A stretch of 64,000 bases of DNA. It comes from Chrysomallon squamiferum. Lineage: Eukaryota; Mollusca; Gastropoda; Neomphalida; Peltospiridae. Of this stretch, positions 12,776-24,936 are shown in pieces. How positions within the stretch are numbered: the stretch's first letter is position 1; each line of letters begins with the position of its first letter. The position numbers and the translations under genes are program-made. The stretch covers positions 11,557,976 to 11,621,975 of the forward strand of contig CM022665.1 of NCBI GenBank assembly GCA_012295275.1, written 5' to 3'. The notes under the pieces are model-generated. The model was not told where the DNA came from. It saw only the letters and a list, made by a program, of their open reading frames with translations, and did not search any database.

Positions 12776-14307
12776 TAAAAGAGAAGAAAAAAAAAAAAAA
12801 AAAAAAAAAAAAGAAAAAGAAAAAAGAAAAGAAAAGAAAAGAATAAGCAAGAAAAGAAAAGAAAGAGGACCATAAACTATTAGTTACCACAAACGATCGG
12901 AATGTTATCAGTCATTAATAATACAAAATGGCTAACGGAAGTAATGATTTCTAAGAGAAATCATGTTACGACTAACAAATTAGAAATTTGCAGAATCTAA
13001 ACCGCGGCAACTACAGTTAACAGACCACAAATAACCATTCGGAAACCATTCAGACGAAGCTTAAAGACACGTTATCAGGTATAAATCATTGATTCGCGTT
13101 TCTTTCCTGGAAAAAAATCTCCAGTAATTACAGCTAATCCGAGGATTTTTGACGACATTAAAACAGATTTCACGACGGAATTGGTGAAAACCATACAGCT
13201 GTGAAATTCAGGAGATATTACGAGATAATATGTGAAGTACTAGAAATTGAGTCAGTAATATGATAAAAGTAAAAAAATAAAAATAAAAATAAAAATTCGG
13301 ATTAATAATTTTTTTATTTATTTATTTATTTTAATGTGTAGACACAAATCCTTATAAGTCAGATAAAAAACGACAAGACGTTAATAAGTAACAATATATC
13401 GTAAATCCAGCATCTTCATGATTCAGCACACAGTATTACAGAAATAAGAAGAATAAGGTCATGTCCTTAGGACATAATGATCTTGATAAACAGCACGTTA
13501 AAAGAAAATATATCTAGTTACAAATGACTGCTCATAATGACATAGCATCAAAACAACACAGCCTTATTGAGCTTTTTATTCTAGTATTTCAAAGGCCTTG
13601 TATTAAAATACTATATAATACTATTTTACATTAAAAGGTAATTTGTTTTTCTTTCATACTATTTAATTTCCAACTTTAGAGGGATGTTTCATCACATTTT
13701 TTTTTTTTTTTTTTCATCTTTTTATTATTATTATCGATGTTTGAATGGTTGATAATAGATACATATATTGAAGTGTGGCTGTGTCTCTAGATCAAGCATT
13801 CCAAGCCAACCACTGGGCTAACAGTTAGGTTAGTTCGCATACGCATATTTTTATTTGGTCATGTTTTCTTGATGTTCCATAAATATGACGCGCATTTTCG
13901 TTTTCTTTTAGAAAAGAAATTCAACGGTTCATAAATAAATGATGTCAAAATACGTCATTCGATCTGCGCTTTTATCGCATATGTTTAGAGATCACGAGAT
14001 CGTTATTTATTAATAATAAGTAACCTTTGTCTTTTGTTGTTTACACTATCGTTTCTTGTCTCTCAATCGATATCTTTCGGTGATGACGCATAGCGTTTAT
14101 GCTTGTGTTAGAATGACTTAGACAGATAACAGATAACAGTATAAATTATAGAAGTTTAAAGAGCACTTCTTGTGGAACAAACACGACATGAAAATCAGTT
14201 TAAAATGTACCATCCTAATAAACTGCATACGTTCATTACATATGTATCTAAAGTGTGTACTCTCTTCAATTTTTTCCCCTTTTCTTTCTTTTCTATTATT
14301 TTTATTA

Positions 14308-14389
<82 letters not shown>

Positions 14390-14400
14390 TTATTTATTTA
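14308..14400. repeat. (ATT)n microsatellite
   Basis: A nearly continuous ATT/TTA array of about 30 units with one CTTT interruption, followed by TTTA units. It creates Ile- and Tyr-rich spurious ORFs on the plus strand. Confidence 0.95.
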
Positions 14401-15219
14401 TTTATTTTAAAATTATTCTTATTATTTTTTTTAAGCGAATAATAAACCAACAGAATTATAAGCTTGCATATTATCTGCACTGTTTGAAGAAGGTGTATTA
14501 ATTAACATGCTGAAGATAACGAAATCAAAAAAGAATACAATTGTGAGTTGTATATTTTTGAATACTATACCGATACAGGCCATGCGAGCATATCATTAGA
14601 CTGCAGTGTTCTTAATTTGCACTTTATAAAGTTATATAACTTCTCAACTGAAAGTAATTAATTACAGAATATTCTAAAGATGACAAAATGGCTGAATTGT
14701 CATTTATATATGTTTGTATATCTTATCTGTTTCGTTTATACAAGGATGCCTTTTGATAATAACAAAATGTTTATTGTGGATTTAAAAAAAAGTATATTAT
14801 CCTTTTTCTTTTTTCTTTTTTTTTTCCTTTTTTAAGTTATGTAACTACAATACACAATGAAGAATGTTAATTAATTAACGTGCCGGAGATGCCGAAAAGA
14901 GTAATAGCTCTTACTTTCTTTGATGACTAGTTTTAACCTTTCTTTCAACACCTAAATGTCAGGTAGGCAAATCTAAACCTGCAGAACTTCAAAAGTGTTG
15001 TCGAGGTGGGACGACATTCAGCGTCTCCTCTCATCTGTCATGTTGAGTTACAAACGACAACGTTGACAGTATTTATAGACTGGTGAACATAGTAAGTGCA
15101 GATAAACCAAACGGCATCGTCACGATTTCAAAACAGGCGTATTTCATTACAGCTTGATCAGGTTGAAACATTTGTAAATCCAGTTCAAATAAAGTGATTA
15201 AAAGGTATTAAGATGGGGA

Positions 15220-15367
15220 GGTACGGATGATGATGATAATAATAATAATAATATGAAGAAGAAATACGATGTCTACATAGTAAATAGGGTGACATTTTAA
15301 AGAGTTATATTACACTTTTTTCCATTTAAAAACAAACACTCTTACATAATAATAATAATAATAATAA

Positions 15368-15398
<31 letters not shown>

Positions 15399-15450
15399 AA
15401 GAAGAATATCCACATAGTAAATAGGGTGACTTTTTAAAAGAATTATATTG
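15220..15450. repeat. AAT/GAA arrays with a duplicated flank
   Basis: The phrase ACATAGTAAATAGGGTGAC is present twice, at about 15,275 and about 15,412. Each copy follows an AAT plus GAA microsatellite and is followed by a TTTTAAA.GA.TTATATT block. This looks like a tandem duplication of about 137 bp in which the embedded GAA array (15,371-15,406) then expanded. Confidence 0.8.
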
Positions 15451-15915
15451 TTTGTCATACATACACATTAATAATAATAATAATACTAAATATTTTACTA
15501 AAAGAAACGTAATCTTTTCGACCATAGTTAATAATAATTTATAAATTACTTTGTCGATTTTTATTTAAAACAAAACGAAAATACGTCTTCTTATGATATT
15601 ACCAGTTAATACTGTACATCTTAAACTATGTTTTTCCTTAGAAAAAACAGACAGTAATGATTATATGAAATTGAAATTTTATTATGATCAAGAATTTTAA
15701 GTTTAGTAATTAATTATTGCTGGAACGTTCAGAAGCTTCATTTAATCTGGGGTTTTAATATTACTTATATAAATTTACATTGATACTGATAAATAGTTTG
15801 TACAAAATATAATATAAAAATGCTTGGATGTGTGTGTGTGCGTGTTTTAATGTGTCTCTGTACATTTACGTACATATATTTGTACGAATACATTTAAGCA
15901 AAAATGTATGTGTAT

Positions 15916-15918
<3 letters not shown>

Positions 15919-16001
<83 letters not shown>
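15919..16001. repeat. (CA)n microsatellite
   Basis: A CA run of about 35 units (15,919-15,988), then a short AA-interrupted extension. It creates Thr-His repeat ORFs that are not genes. Confidence 0.97.
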
Positions 16002-17503
16002 TATCTACGTACGTTTATGTGCATGTTTGCCTATGTATTTATATATGGATAAATATTATCGTGTCAACCTTCCTAGCATTCGCACGTTAAAAATACAATT
16101 ATGTCGCTATAATATCAAAACAAGGAAGTGTTCAGAGCATCTTTTATTATTTTGTTTGTTATTTCATGAGAACGGAAACTGAAACAGAAAGATAATACTG
16201 ATGTTACGACTAAAATAACCCCAGCTCTGCCGGAAACAATAGATACTTTCCGAGTTATAACGGAAATACGTTTCTTAAAACGTTAAAAGATCCTTTGTTT
16301 ATGTTTAAAAATGGTTCTGCCTAACTATTATTTCTCACCTAAAAAAAAAAAAAAAAAAAAATTATAAAAATCCTCAAAGATTAGTTTTCTGTTGAAAATA
16401 GGATATTAATTTTAATTTTTGTTTTGTTTATTAATTTAATTATTTATTCATATATCGCAGAGAGAAATATCTGTATGTGTTTATCTTATAAACTTATTTA
16501 ATATTTGTAGCAGAATGGCTTTTCCTTTGTGAGTGTGTATGTTTGTGTGTACATGAAGATATGTACGGAGGTTTGAGCGTTATGTGCCTGTGGATGTCAT
16601 TGGTTGTGCTTATGAACGTGAGATATGTTCGTCTTTCTTTCTGTATTTGTGTGATATTTTAACAAAAATGTTTGATATAATTATGATAAGTTGCAAAATG
16701 TACCAGTCGTAAGTTGAATGACCCAAACCTTTACAATGTGCCAGGTTCTGTTTTTCAAAATAGCATTACTTTTACACGAAAAAGAAAGTCTTCTTGCCTC
16801 CTAAGGTCAACAACCGAAATGCATGCATCTAGTTAAGCGTGAAAAAGAAACAGGTATAATGACACCCCGGCTGGTTCTACGACATACCTTTGGCTGGTTT
16901 TACACCTTGTTGGTAGTCAGCACTAATTCTGTCTTTGTGGAAACTAAAACCGGTTTTTGTGTAACAGTCCGGAGTTGGCAGCGATTTCCTCGATTTCAAA
17001 CGCGAGAGCAAAGAGTTGTTCTAATCTTATTTAATTCCCTTACACTATTTTTATTTCCAAGTCTTTTAATTCTACAGATAATTTCTGACAAAGAAAAATG
17101 TCTTTGAAAAAAGCGTAATGAAACTGGTGTATGGATATTAATTATTTTCTGTTAAAGAATTCTTTGATAATACAAATATATATTAATTATATATATATAT
17201 ATAAAATAAATAATAAAAGGAAAAGAAAAGACAAATATATTTTCACATTTCATGCAAAATAAAATTTAAATACATTAATCTGTATACAAATATATGGGTA
17301 TAAATTTACAGTTTCAAATTACTTATAAAATATAAATTAAATAAGTAAATCTGGTGTACATATCTGGGTATCTCATTTGGTTTACAAATTACAAACAAAT
17401 TGTCAGTTAAATATCTAACTGTCAGTTTAAATATAACAGTTTAAATATTTGGGTTTAAGTCTATATTTTCACATTACTAATAAAAAAAGGAATTAAATAT
17501 ATA

Positions 17504-17633
17504 AACACTTGGATATAAGAAGAAGTCTCGGTACATTTAGGATTATAATATACATGTATATACGCCTTTGTAAAATTATGCCTTCATTCAAACAATACAT
17601 ACATTTGTACCGAGATATTTATATCCAAGTATT
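17504..17633. repeat. Imperfect hairpin with arms of about 30 bp
   Basis: ACACTTGGATATAAGAAG and CTCGGTACA at 17,504-17,536 pair with TGTACCGAGATATTTATATC and CAAGTATTT at 17,604-17,633 across a loop of about 67 bases. Neighbouring sequence (17,280-17,460) carries degenerate GGTATAAATTTA/TTTACAAATTAC phrases. It may be a palindromic mobile-element remnant. Confidence 0.6.
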
Positions 17634-19437
17634 TGTGCATTTACATTACATTTTATATGCAATGACACTGCAATTTTGAGATAAAAGTAATTGCCCCAGG
17701 AGTATAAAAATCTGATTTCCAAATTAGAATTGTCATACTTTTCACAAAGACTAATTATTTTATCACGACATGATTAATGTCAGTAATTCAGAACAGAGAT
17801 AAACAGTCATAAATATTTCTGTATTTGTCTTAGAGGCAGCTGAAAGAATATATAATACAAATCTGTAACTTGAGTTAGGTAAACACGATAATCAAGAATG
17901 ATTAACATTTATAGACATTTAGTAATACAAACGCACATTCTTTGTATGAACTCACATACACCAAAGATCCGAAGTAACAGGTCATAATGTATGGATGCAT
18001 ATACGTACGTATTTGTATGCACGTATATATTATACATTAATGAAAGAAAGGTAGGCAGCACGTATTTTCCATTAAATCCTGAACCAACATAAAGTGCAAA
18101 AAGAGTACAGTGCGTATATTTCATTATGAACTTACTTGTTTTTTTTTTCTTTTTTTTTTTTTTTTTTTTTTTTTTGTAATCAAACGATCACGAAATCATT
18201 ATAAACTAATCCCTGACAGCAACAATGACACTTAGTTAATAAAGTAAAAGAAAGAAAGAAAGGATTTTTTTTTTTTTTTAGAATTTTCAGATTTACATTA
18301 TGGTCATTATGACATTTGTTAACAGTAATCATTTAAAAAAGATGATGAAAACGTCTAAATAGTTCCAGTTTTAAGTAAAAAATCGAAGTTGTATGGAAGA
18401 TAAATATAATTACATCAGAACACATTTTCTTCTTTTTTTTTTCTTTTTTTTTCAGCTTATAAAAGGAAATTGTGAACTAATAACCAGAAAAAACTAGAGA
18501 ATAACTGATTATTTGAAGAGAAAAAAGTGTGTGCGTGCGTGCGCAAGTTGTATGTATATATATATATATATAATTGTACCTGTACTTGAATGTCTTTCTG
18601 TGTGTGTGTGTGTGTGTATGTGTGTGTGTGTGTGTTCATATATACACAAAAGCATATTTTATTCAATATCAGCTAAATTATAAGTTTATAACTTGTTAAT
18701 ATATACAGTATTTTATGTAGTCGGTATTTGTGTTATTACAAAATTAGGATAAGCATTAAAACTATAGAACTATCTAATTTTATCATCAAATACGACAAAT
18801 AAATGCAAGCTTGCATAATTTTACATATCTCCAACGAAACTCTTTATGATCGGCTTGTGAAAATTGCCCGAGGACATTTTTATCCTGCATTTTGTAACTT
18901 GTCTTACGGCAAAGTTTATCTTGACGCAGTCTCATACCTAGTCTAGTTCTTGCATAATGTATTATGTCACTTTTAAATATAAATCATCAAAAACCTTTAT
19001 TCTCAAGGATTTTATCATCCATCTAAGTAATGTAATCATTGTTTACGTGTGCTCATAAATTCTAAATATTCAAGCTTTTCTTGTTTGCTTTTACATGCAT
19101 CAGAGACTACAGAACATCTCTTGTCTCTAAGATTGAAATCTGTGTTTATCTTCTTATTGCAATGATCCTTTATTCTTATTATTGTTATTATTAACTAGCT
19201 AAAACTAAAAATAAGGCGAAAATCAAGTTTTATATTATAAAATAAACCTGTTTCAGGCCAATTATAATGTAATTTTGTTCATTCCCATGATTGCATTCGA
19301 AAAAGAGTTATTTAAAATAAAACAAATTTATATAATTATAATTTTCCAAGTATCAAATTCCTTTTGAAAACACCAAACAAATGTTTTCAACTAAAAGAGT
19401 TATATGAAATGTTAGTTTTAAGACAAAAGAAAAAACT

Positions 19438-19578
19438 GATAATAATAAAAATAAGAATATTAATAATAATGATAATAATAATAAAAATGATGATGATGAT
19501 GATGATGATAATAATACCAATGATGATGGTGATAGTCATGATGATGATGATGGCGATAATGATAATAATAATAATAAC
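19438..19578. repeat. Mixed (AAT)n/(GAT)n microsatellite
   Basis: A compound trinucleotide array: AATAAT/AATA units, then GATGATGAT, then mixed GAT/AAT. It is open on both strands (Met/Ile-rich), which explains the spurious ORFs. Confidence 0.93.
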
Positions 19579-20753
19579 ACGTTTCATATAATCGAGACTG
19601 TAGACAATAGTCTACTGACCACGATGTTGACCTTTCGTTTCATCCTGTTAACTGATGGATTTTCTGACACATCTTAATTCACTCCTCATTTCTGACAGCA
19701 TAAAAGTTTTAAAATGTTCTCACTTGTAAATGTACACACACCGATTAATCGATTGGGTACTTCGGCCAGAGTCCGAGGCCATTGGCATTCTGCAATGAGC
19801 TATATTGAATTCAGTGGTGCAGTCCACTTATCATCCTTCTTATATAAAGAGCTCTTCAGCTGAGCTCTTTTCTCTTGGAGGTATCGAATTGAATGACATC
19901 AAGCAGAAGTAACTGTACTCAAGGATCCTGTTAATTATTTCCTTCACTTGTTATGACTTGTAATTTTATTCGCAAAGCTATACATTTAGTTCATAAAGGG
20001 ATAGGGTAAGTCGACCAAACTAATTCGGAAATTGATTGCTTTATTTAACTACATCTGTATTTGCTTTAACTACAACAGAGGTGTCAAGAGGTTTAATAAA
20101 CAATTAATTATTTATTGTATAGAAGTGTTAGAGATGTTAATGTAAATGACCTGAAAGAACATTATTATTTTTATTTCGCTTGGTCCTGCGAACCTTCCCT
20201 CTTATTTTCAGGAGGCTAATTTAAGAAAAAATGTATACATATAAAAAAACTGACTTTATTTTGAAAGGCATGTCCACCGCAGTATTTCGACTCCTCTTTT
20301 ATGAAACCAGTTTACGCATATGACAATTTTTTCTTTGTATTTTACTTACTTGTAATGATTAGGATAAAAGGATTTTGCATTGATTAAAAATCCCCTTTTA
20401 CACTAGAAAATAACATGTCTGAAGTTAAATCTAATTTAGCTGAAAAAAACAACAAAAAAAAACATAAAGATAACACACACACATATATATATAATAGAAA
20501 TAAACAAAATAAGCATAAATTTTGCCAGTAAGTTTACCATTTAGTTTGCCAAAACCATGAAAAAGAAACATTCCTATTTAAAAGTGGAATATTTCATATT
20601 AATTTTCTATCTCCATGCAGTGCAGTAAAATGTTTATTTTATCCAAAATTAACAGCTCATTGCAAACTCACACACACACAATTTATGAGTCATATTCAGT
20701 AACAAAGAAACACAAATACATTATACACAGACAAACACAAAATCGAAAAAATT

Positions 20754-20789
<36 letters not shown>

Positions 20790-22989
20790 AAATAAAAAAT
20801 GACGCCCCCGAATTCACAAAAAAAATTATAATTCGTAATACTCAGAAAAATTAACTGCCATTATTGGCCACTGAACATCGAATTTTAAATGAAACTACTG
20901 AGAATAGTGTGTGTGTCTGGTAAATGATAGGAAAGTGGGTAAAATAATAATAACGACATAATAGAAAGTTGCTCTTTAATAATATTAATTCATATTGTCA
21001 GAACTCTTTATAATGAAATCAAACTAAATCGACTGACAAATTTGCTGGGCGTCAGCGGAAATAATAACCATTAACAGAACCATTAAAAGGAATGATAGAG
21101 AGAGAAAAAAATGCCTAAAAATCGTGCTAAATGTGTTGCAAAAATGCCATTAAGTAATATTTGCCATTTCTATTTGTATCCATCACAAACGACTCGTGCG
21201 ATTCAGAAGCTAAGCATTAAATTAATTTACTTTTCTCTGCATTTAGTAAATAAACCGACAAAACTCACTTTCATGGCGTCTACTATTTTTTTAATAATCA
21301 AAACTCCATTTCCACATGTTTTATATCATAGCAAAAGGTGTCTGTAAATCGTAATTCAGGGCAACACATTAATTTTAATGATGAAACGTTGCAACTGGGA
21401 AAATATCCCCTAGGTAACTGAGACATTATGAAAAAGAATTATGAGACTATTTTACTACAGTTCTGGGTAAACCAACGCATCGCGCAGAAATTGTTTTAAA
21501 CTGATTGTATCATCCTTTTTATGTTAGATTTATTTAGATTACAACCTAACTTGGCTCTGAGCCATGCGTCTTATACTCTTGTCTCCGAAAACATTAAGGG
21601 TATATTTATTTATTTGTTTGTTCGCTTGTTTTTAAATTCACACCTGAAATGCCATTCATACTGATTAATAATTATTAATTAAAATATTCTTTGAAAGGGT
21701 ATGTAAACACACTAACTTAAACAAAATAAAATAAAATAAATGATTATGGGAAACATCAATGACAACATCACTGTCAACACTAACGATGACAACACAACAC
21801 ATCTATATAAACATATGTTGCATTTGCATGATCTGAAAAAAATAGTAATTGTTAAAAACGACACGCACAGTAACACACACTACACATTCTAGCTCCGTTA
21901 TTGCGTCTGTATTTGCTGTGCCAATAGTTGTTGACAATAATAACGTTACATACTGGTGCTTTTAATAAAAATCAGTCGCAAAGAAGAAGATTAAGAAAGA
22001 GCAGAAGAACACGAACAAGAAAAAGAAGAACAAACAGAAATCTTAAAGATTTTATTTTCTTGTACTAAGCAGAGTTTTTGCAGCGTCTGGTTTAAATGTT
22101 ATTTAATTAAGCCACTAGTAGCGTGGTCATTTTCATTTTCGTGTAAGTCGCAGAGTGCTGGTATTATAAAGGCATTTCGAAGGGGTAATCAGACTTGAAT
22201 TTCGATAGCAAATTGAATCAGTCTTCTTGGAGATCTTTTTCTTTTTCTTTTTTTTAGCCTCAGCGAACAAGATGAAATCTCTGGACGACTTATACAATCG
22301 ATGGCACGATACACACGTCTGATGAAGAAACTGAAAGCAATGGAGGCCACGCGCGTGACAATCTGTAGCTCATTATTTTGACATTGCCCTCGGAACAAAA
22401 CTGAAACTTCCGACTGTGATCCTGAAAATAGGATTTCCTGCAGCTGTTCGCAGGCAAACATACAAATTTGATGTAATAATAATCTTTCAGTTTAGAATAT
22501 CAAATACGTTTCTTGTTTTGTTGTGGTTTTTTAGTTTATTTTTTTAAAATCGTTTTATAAACTCCATTATATAATGGAAGTTATATAATAATTTAACAGT
22601 TATTAACAGCAAGAAATATAGAGCGCTGAGGAAAAAACAACAAAAACCCGGCAATCAACAAAAACGGGAACATGGCATTTTGACAGTTGAATACTAGAAT
22701 TATAATGTATATTGTTAGAAAAACACTAATTTATAAGAAATAAAAAAGCATCTGAGATCAGGTGGAAAAATAAAAATAAAGAAATAATAATAATCTTACA
22801 GAAAATGTCTGTGTTCAGGTTGCTGTCGAACCTTGATTTCTTTTGCTAGGGCACATGTATGTACTGAATGATATTTTACTCCATATATTTCCATTTAAAC
22901 CTAACATGCTTTCACGTTTTTGAATCAAGTATGTAAAAATAACAGGACGCTCTGAAAGGTTCTGGTTGATTATGAGAATACTACAGTCC

Positions 22990-22990
<1 letters not shown>

Positions 22991-23041
<51 letters not shown>
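22991..23041. repeat. (AAT)n microsatellite
   Basis: A pure trinucleotide run of about 17 units. It gives an Ile-rich stretch in an otherwise meaningless minus-strand ORF. Confidence 0.96.
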
Positions 23042-23043
<2 letters not shown>

Positions 23044-23527
23044 GTTGCCTTTAAACTACGCAATCGCTATATTTGTGCCGTGCACATCAAAATGTAGCCT
23101 CTTATTTTAATTTACAAAATACGATTTTTCTTTGTCCAGTGGATCAAATGCTGTCGACTTCGTTGGTTATAGTATCATAGAATTAACTTAAACATTTTCA
23201 TTACCTTATTTACTTGTTATTTTACTATCGGGTGGTGTTAAAGTGCTTTTTTTTTCTTCTTTAAAATAAAATAAACAAAAATAAAAATAAGCACACACAC
23301 ACACAAAATAAAAATGACCTCTGTCATCGTTTTATAGAGACTCAGGCTTTAAATGGCCTTTCCTACAAATGTGAAAACAATTTTAGGTTTATCAAATCAA
23401 ATTAGTAAAATATTCTTCGCTATTACATTTTATCTATCTCATTACGTAAAGAAATGATTTTAAAAACATGACTGAGAGAGAGAAAAAAATAAAAGTAAAT
23501 AAATATTTAAAAAAAAAAAAAAATGCT

Positions 23528-23558
<31 letters not shown>

Positions 23559-23714
23559 TAATTTAAAAAGGAGAAATTAAAAACGAAATATTTAAAAATA
23601 TAAATATATATTTCCTTAATCAGAAAAAAAAAAAAAAAACCCAAAACAAAATAAAAACAACAACAACCCCCCCCTCTAATTATACATTATATACTATCAC
23701 TATGAGTATGGATG

Positions 23715-23716
<2 letters not shown>

Positions 23717-23751
<35 letters not shown>

Positions 23752-23769
23752 CAACAACAACAACAACAA
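23717..23769. repeat. (CA)n followed by (CAA)n
   Basis: About 17 CA units run directly into about 6 CAA units. This is an abrupt di- to trinucleotide transition. Confidence 0.95.
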
Positions 23770-24513
23770 TAAAAGTAGCATCTACAAATCTCATGACTTC
23801 TTTTTCATGCACGGAAACGAATCTGTAATCTAAACGTTTTCACGAACTAACAAAACGCTGCAAACGTTGGACATAAACACATAGACACAAACTATGGTGT
23901 GTAACCATTTTGGATTCGTAGGAAGGTGGATAACTCTAATCGAATGAAGAGGATATTGCCAAACGTGCAGAAATAGAAAGTGGATGGTACTTTAAACCTA
24001 AGGAAAATCGACAGGTTTCTGTTAATTTATTATTATTATTATTTTAAATATTATTGAATCATCTTATTATACTGCCTTTTCTCTTGGCGTGACTGTCATT
24101 GGCGTAACTGTTTAAGTAAATGATAACATTAATTTTCTTTTTTTCATTCTAAATTGAATAAAAATTTGGTCAACTTTCATAATCACATTCATGATATTGG
24201 TAAAACGAAAAGAGAAAGAAGAAAATGAAAAATACAAATACATATATAAAAAAAAAGTAAAATAGAAAAGGATAATTTAATTTAAAATATATTATTTATT
24301 TATTGCTTTATTTCTTATTAAATGGAATAAAAAATTGTTGCTAAACTTAGGCAGGGTTGTTATATGAAATTTTTTTAATATTTTTTTTATTTCATTACAT
24401 AATGATAATTTATATTACAGTAGTTATTAGTTTAAACATTCATGATTATATAAATTTAATTTTTATACTTTTTATGTTTGTAGTGTTGAAAATAACCATC
24501 ACCAGTACAATAA

Positions 24514-24517
<4 letters not shown>

Positions 24518-24556
<39 letters not shown>
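24518..24556. repeat. (CA)n just upstream of ASCC3
   Basis: A CA run of about 19 units, followed by an A-rich tract (24,579-24,595). It ends about 110 bp before the first visible ASCC3 splice acceptor. Confidence 0.95.
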
Positions 24557-24559
<3 letters not shown>

Positions 24560-24666
24560 AAAGCAATAAAAAAGAAAGCAAAAAAAAAAAAAAAGAAGTA
24601 AATTATCAACTTTTTTGGCTCTTTTAATTTATTTCATTGCACTAACAAACATTTCATATTTTTCAG

Positions 24667-24936
24667 AATGACTTGATATTAGGTGTTTTGTAATGGCTGA
24701 TTTGCCACTATTAACTGGTGCACTGCGAGTGTTTGCCAATGTGTCCTCACAACACAGTCAGACTGTTGGCACCAAAAATGATCTGGCAGAGAGACGTCGA
24801 CTACAGTCTGATCTTCAAACTAAAGACAATGATGCCTGGCAAAATCTTGTGTTTCTTATAAAGAATAAAGCTGATGCTAATATAGAAGATATTAACAGTG
24901 CTTTGAAACAGCTTACAAGCAGTGCAAAAACTATTG
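24667..24936 (+). CDS. ASCC3: ASCC3 exon 1 (first visible; start codon at 24,693)
   Basis: The acceptor TTTTTCAG ends at 24,666, and 26 nt of 5' UTR precede the ATG. It encodes residues 1-81 plus one base. The opening [17 protein letters not shown] matches the conserved ASCC3 N-terminus. The donor is GTGAGT. An untranslated exon must lie upstream. Confidence 0.93.

Larger units (their letters stand above)
12747..24666. other. Region upstream of ASCC3, no supported gene
   Basis: This AT-rich stretch contains the microsatellites, duplication and hairpin listed separately, plus poly-T (18,141-18,175) and poly-A (20,757-20,787) tracts. The first visible ASCC3 exon starts at a splice acceptor (24,666), so a non-coding 5' exon and the promoter probably lie somewhere here; I cannot place them. 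Positions 22,250-22,450 are more GC-rich and follow a polypyrimidine tract ending in AG, so they could be an untranslated exon, but nothing confirms it. Confidence 0.6.

Noticed and set aside
15828-16182. Thr-His repeat ORFs
   Set aside because: They come from the CA microsatellite. The same applies to ORFs at 39,520-39,837 and 54,517-54,714, and to the GA-derived ones at 8,832-9,126.
22189-22461. 90-codon minus-strand ORF
   Set aside because: No domain, no splice support, and a poly-T/C tract yields its basic run. The island itself is kept only as a weak 5' exon candidate.
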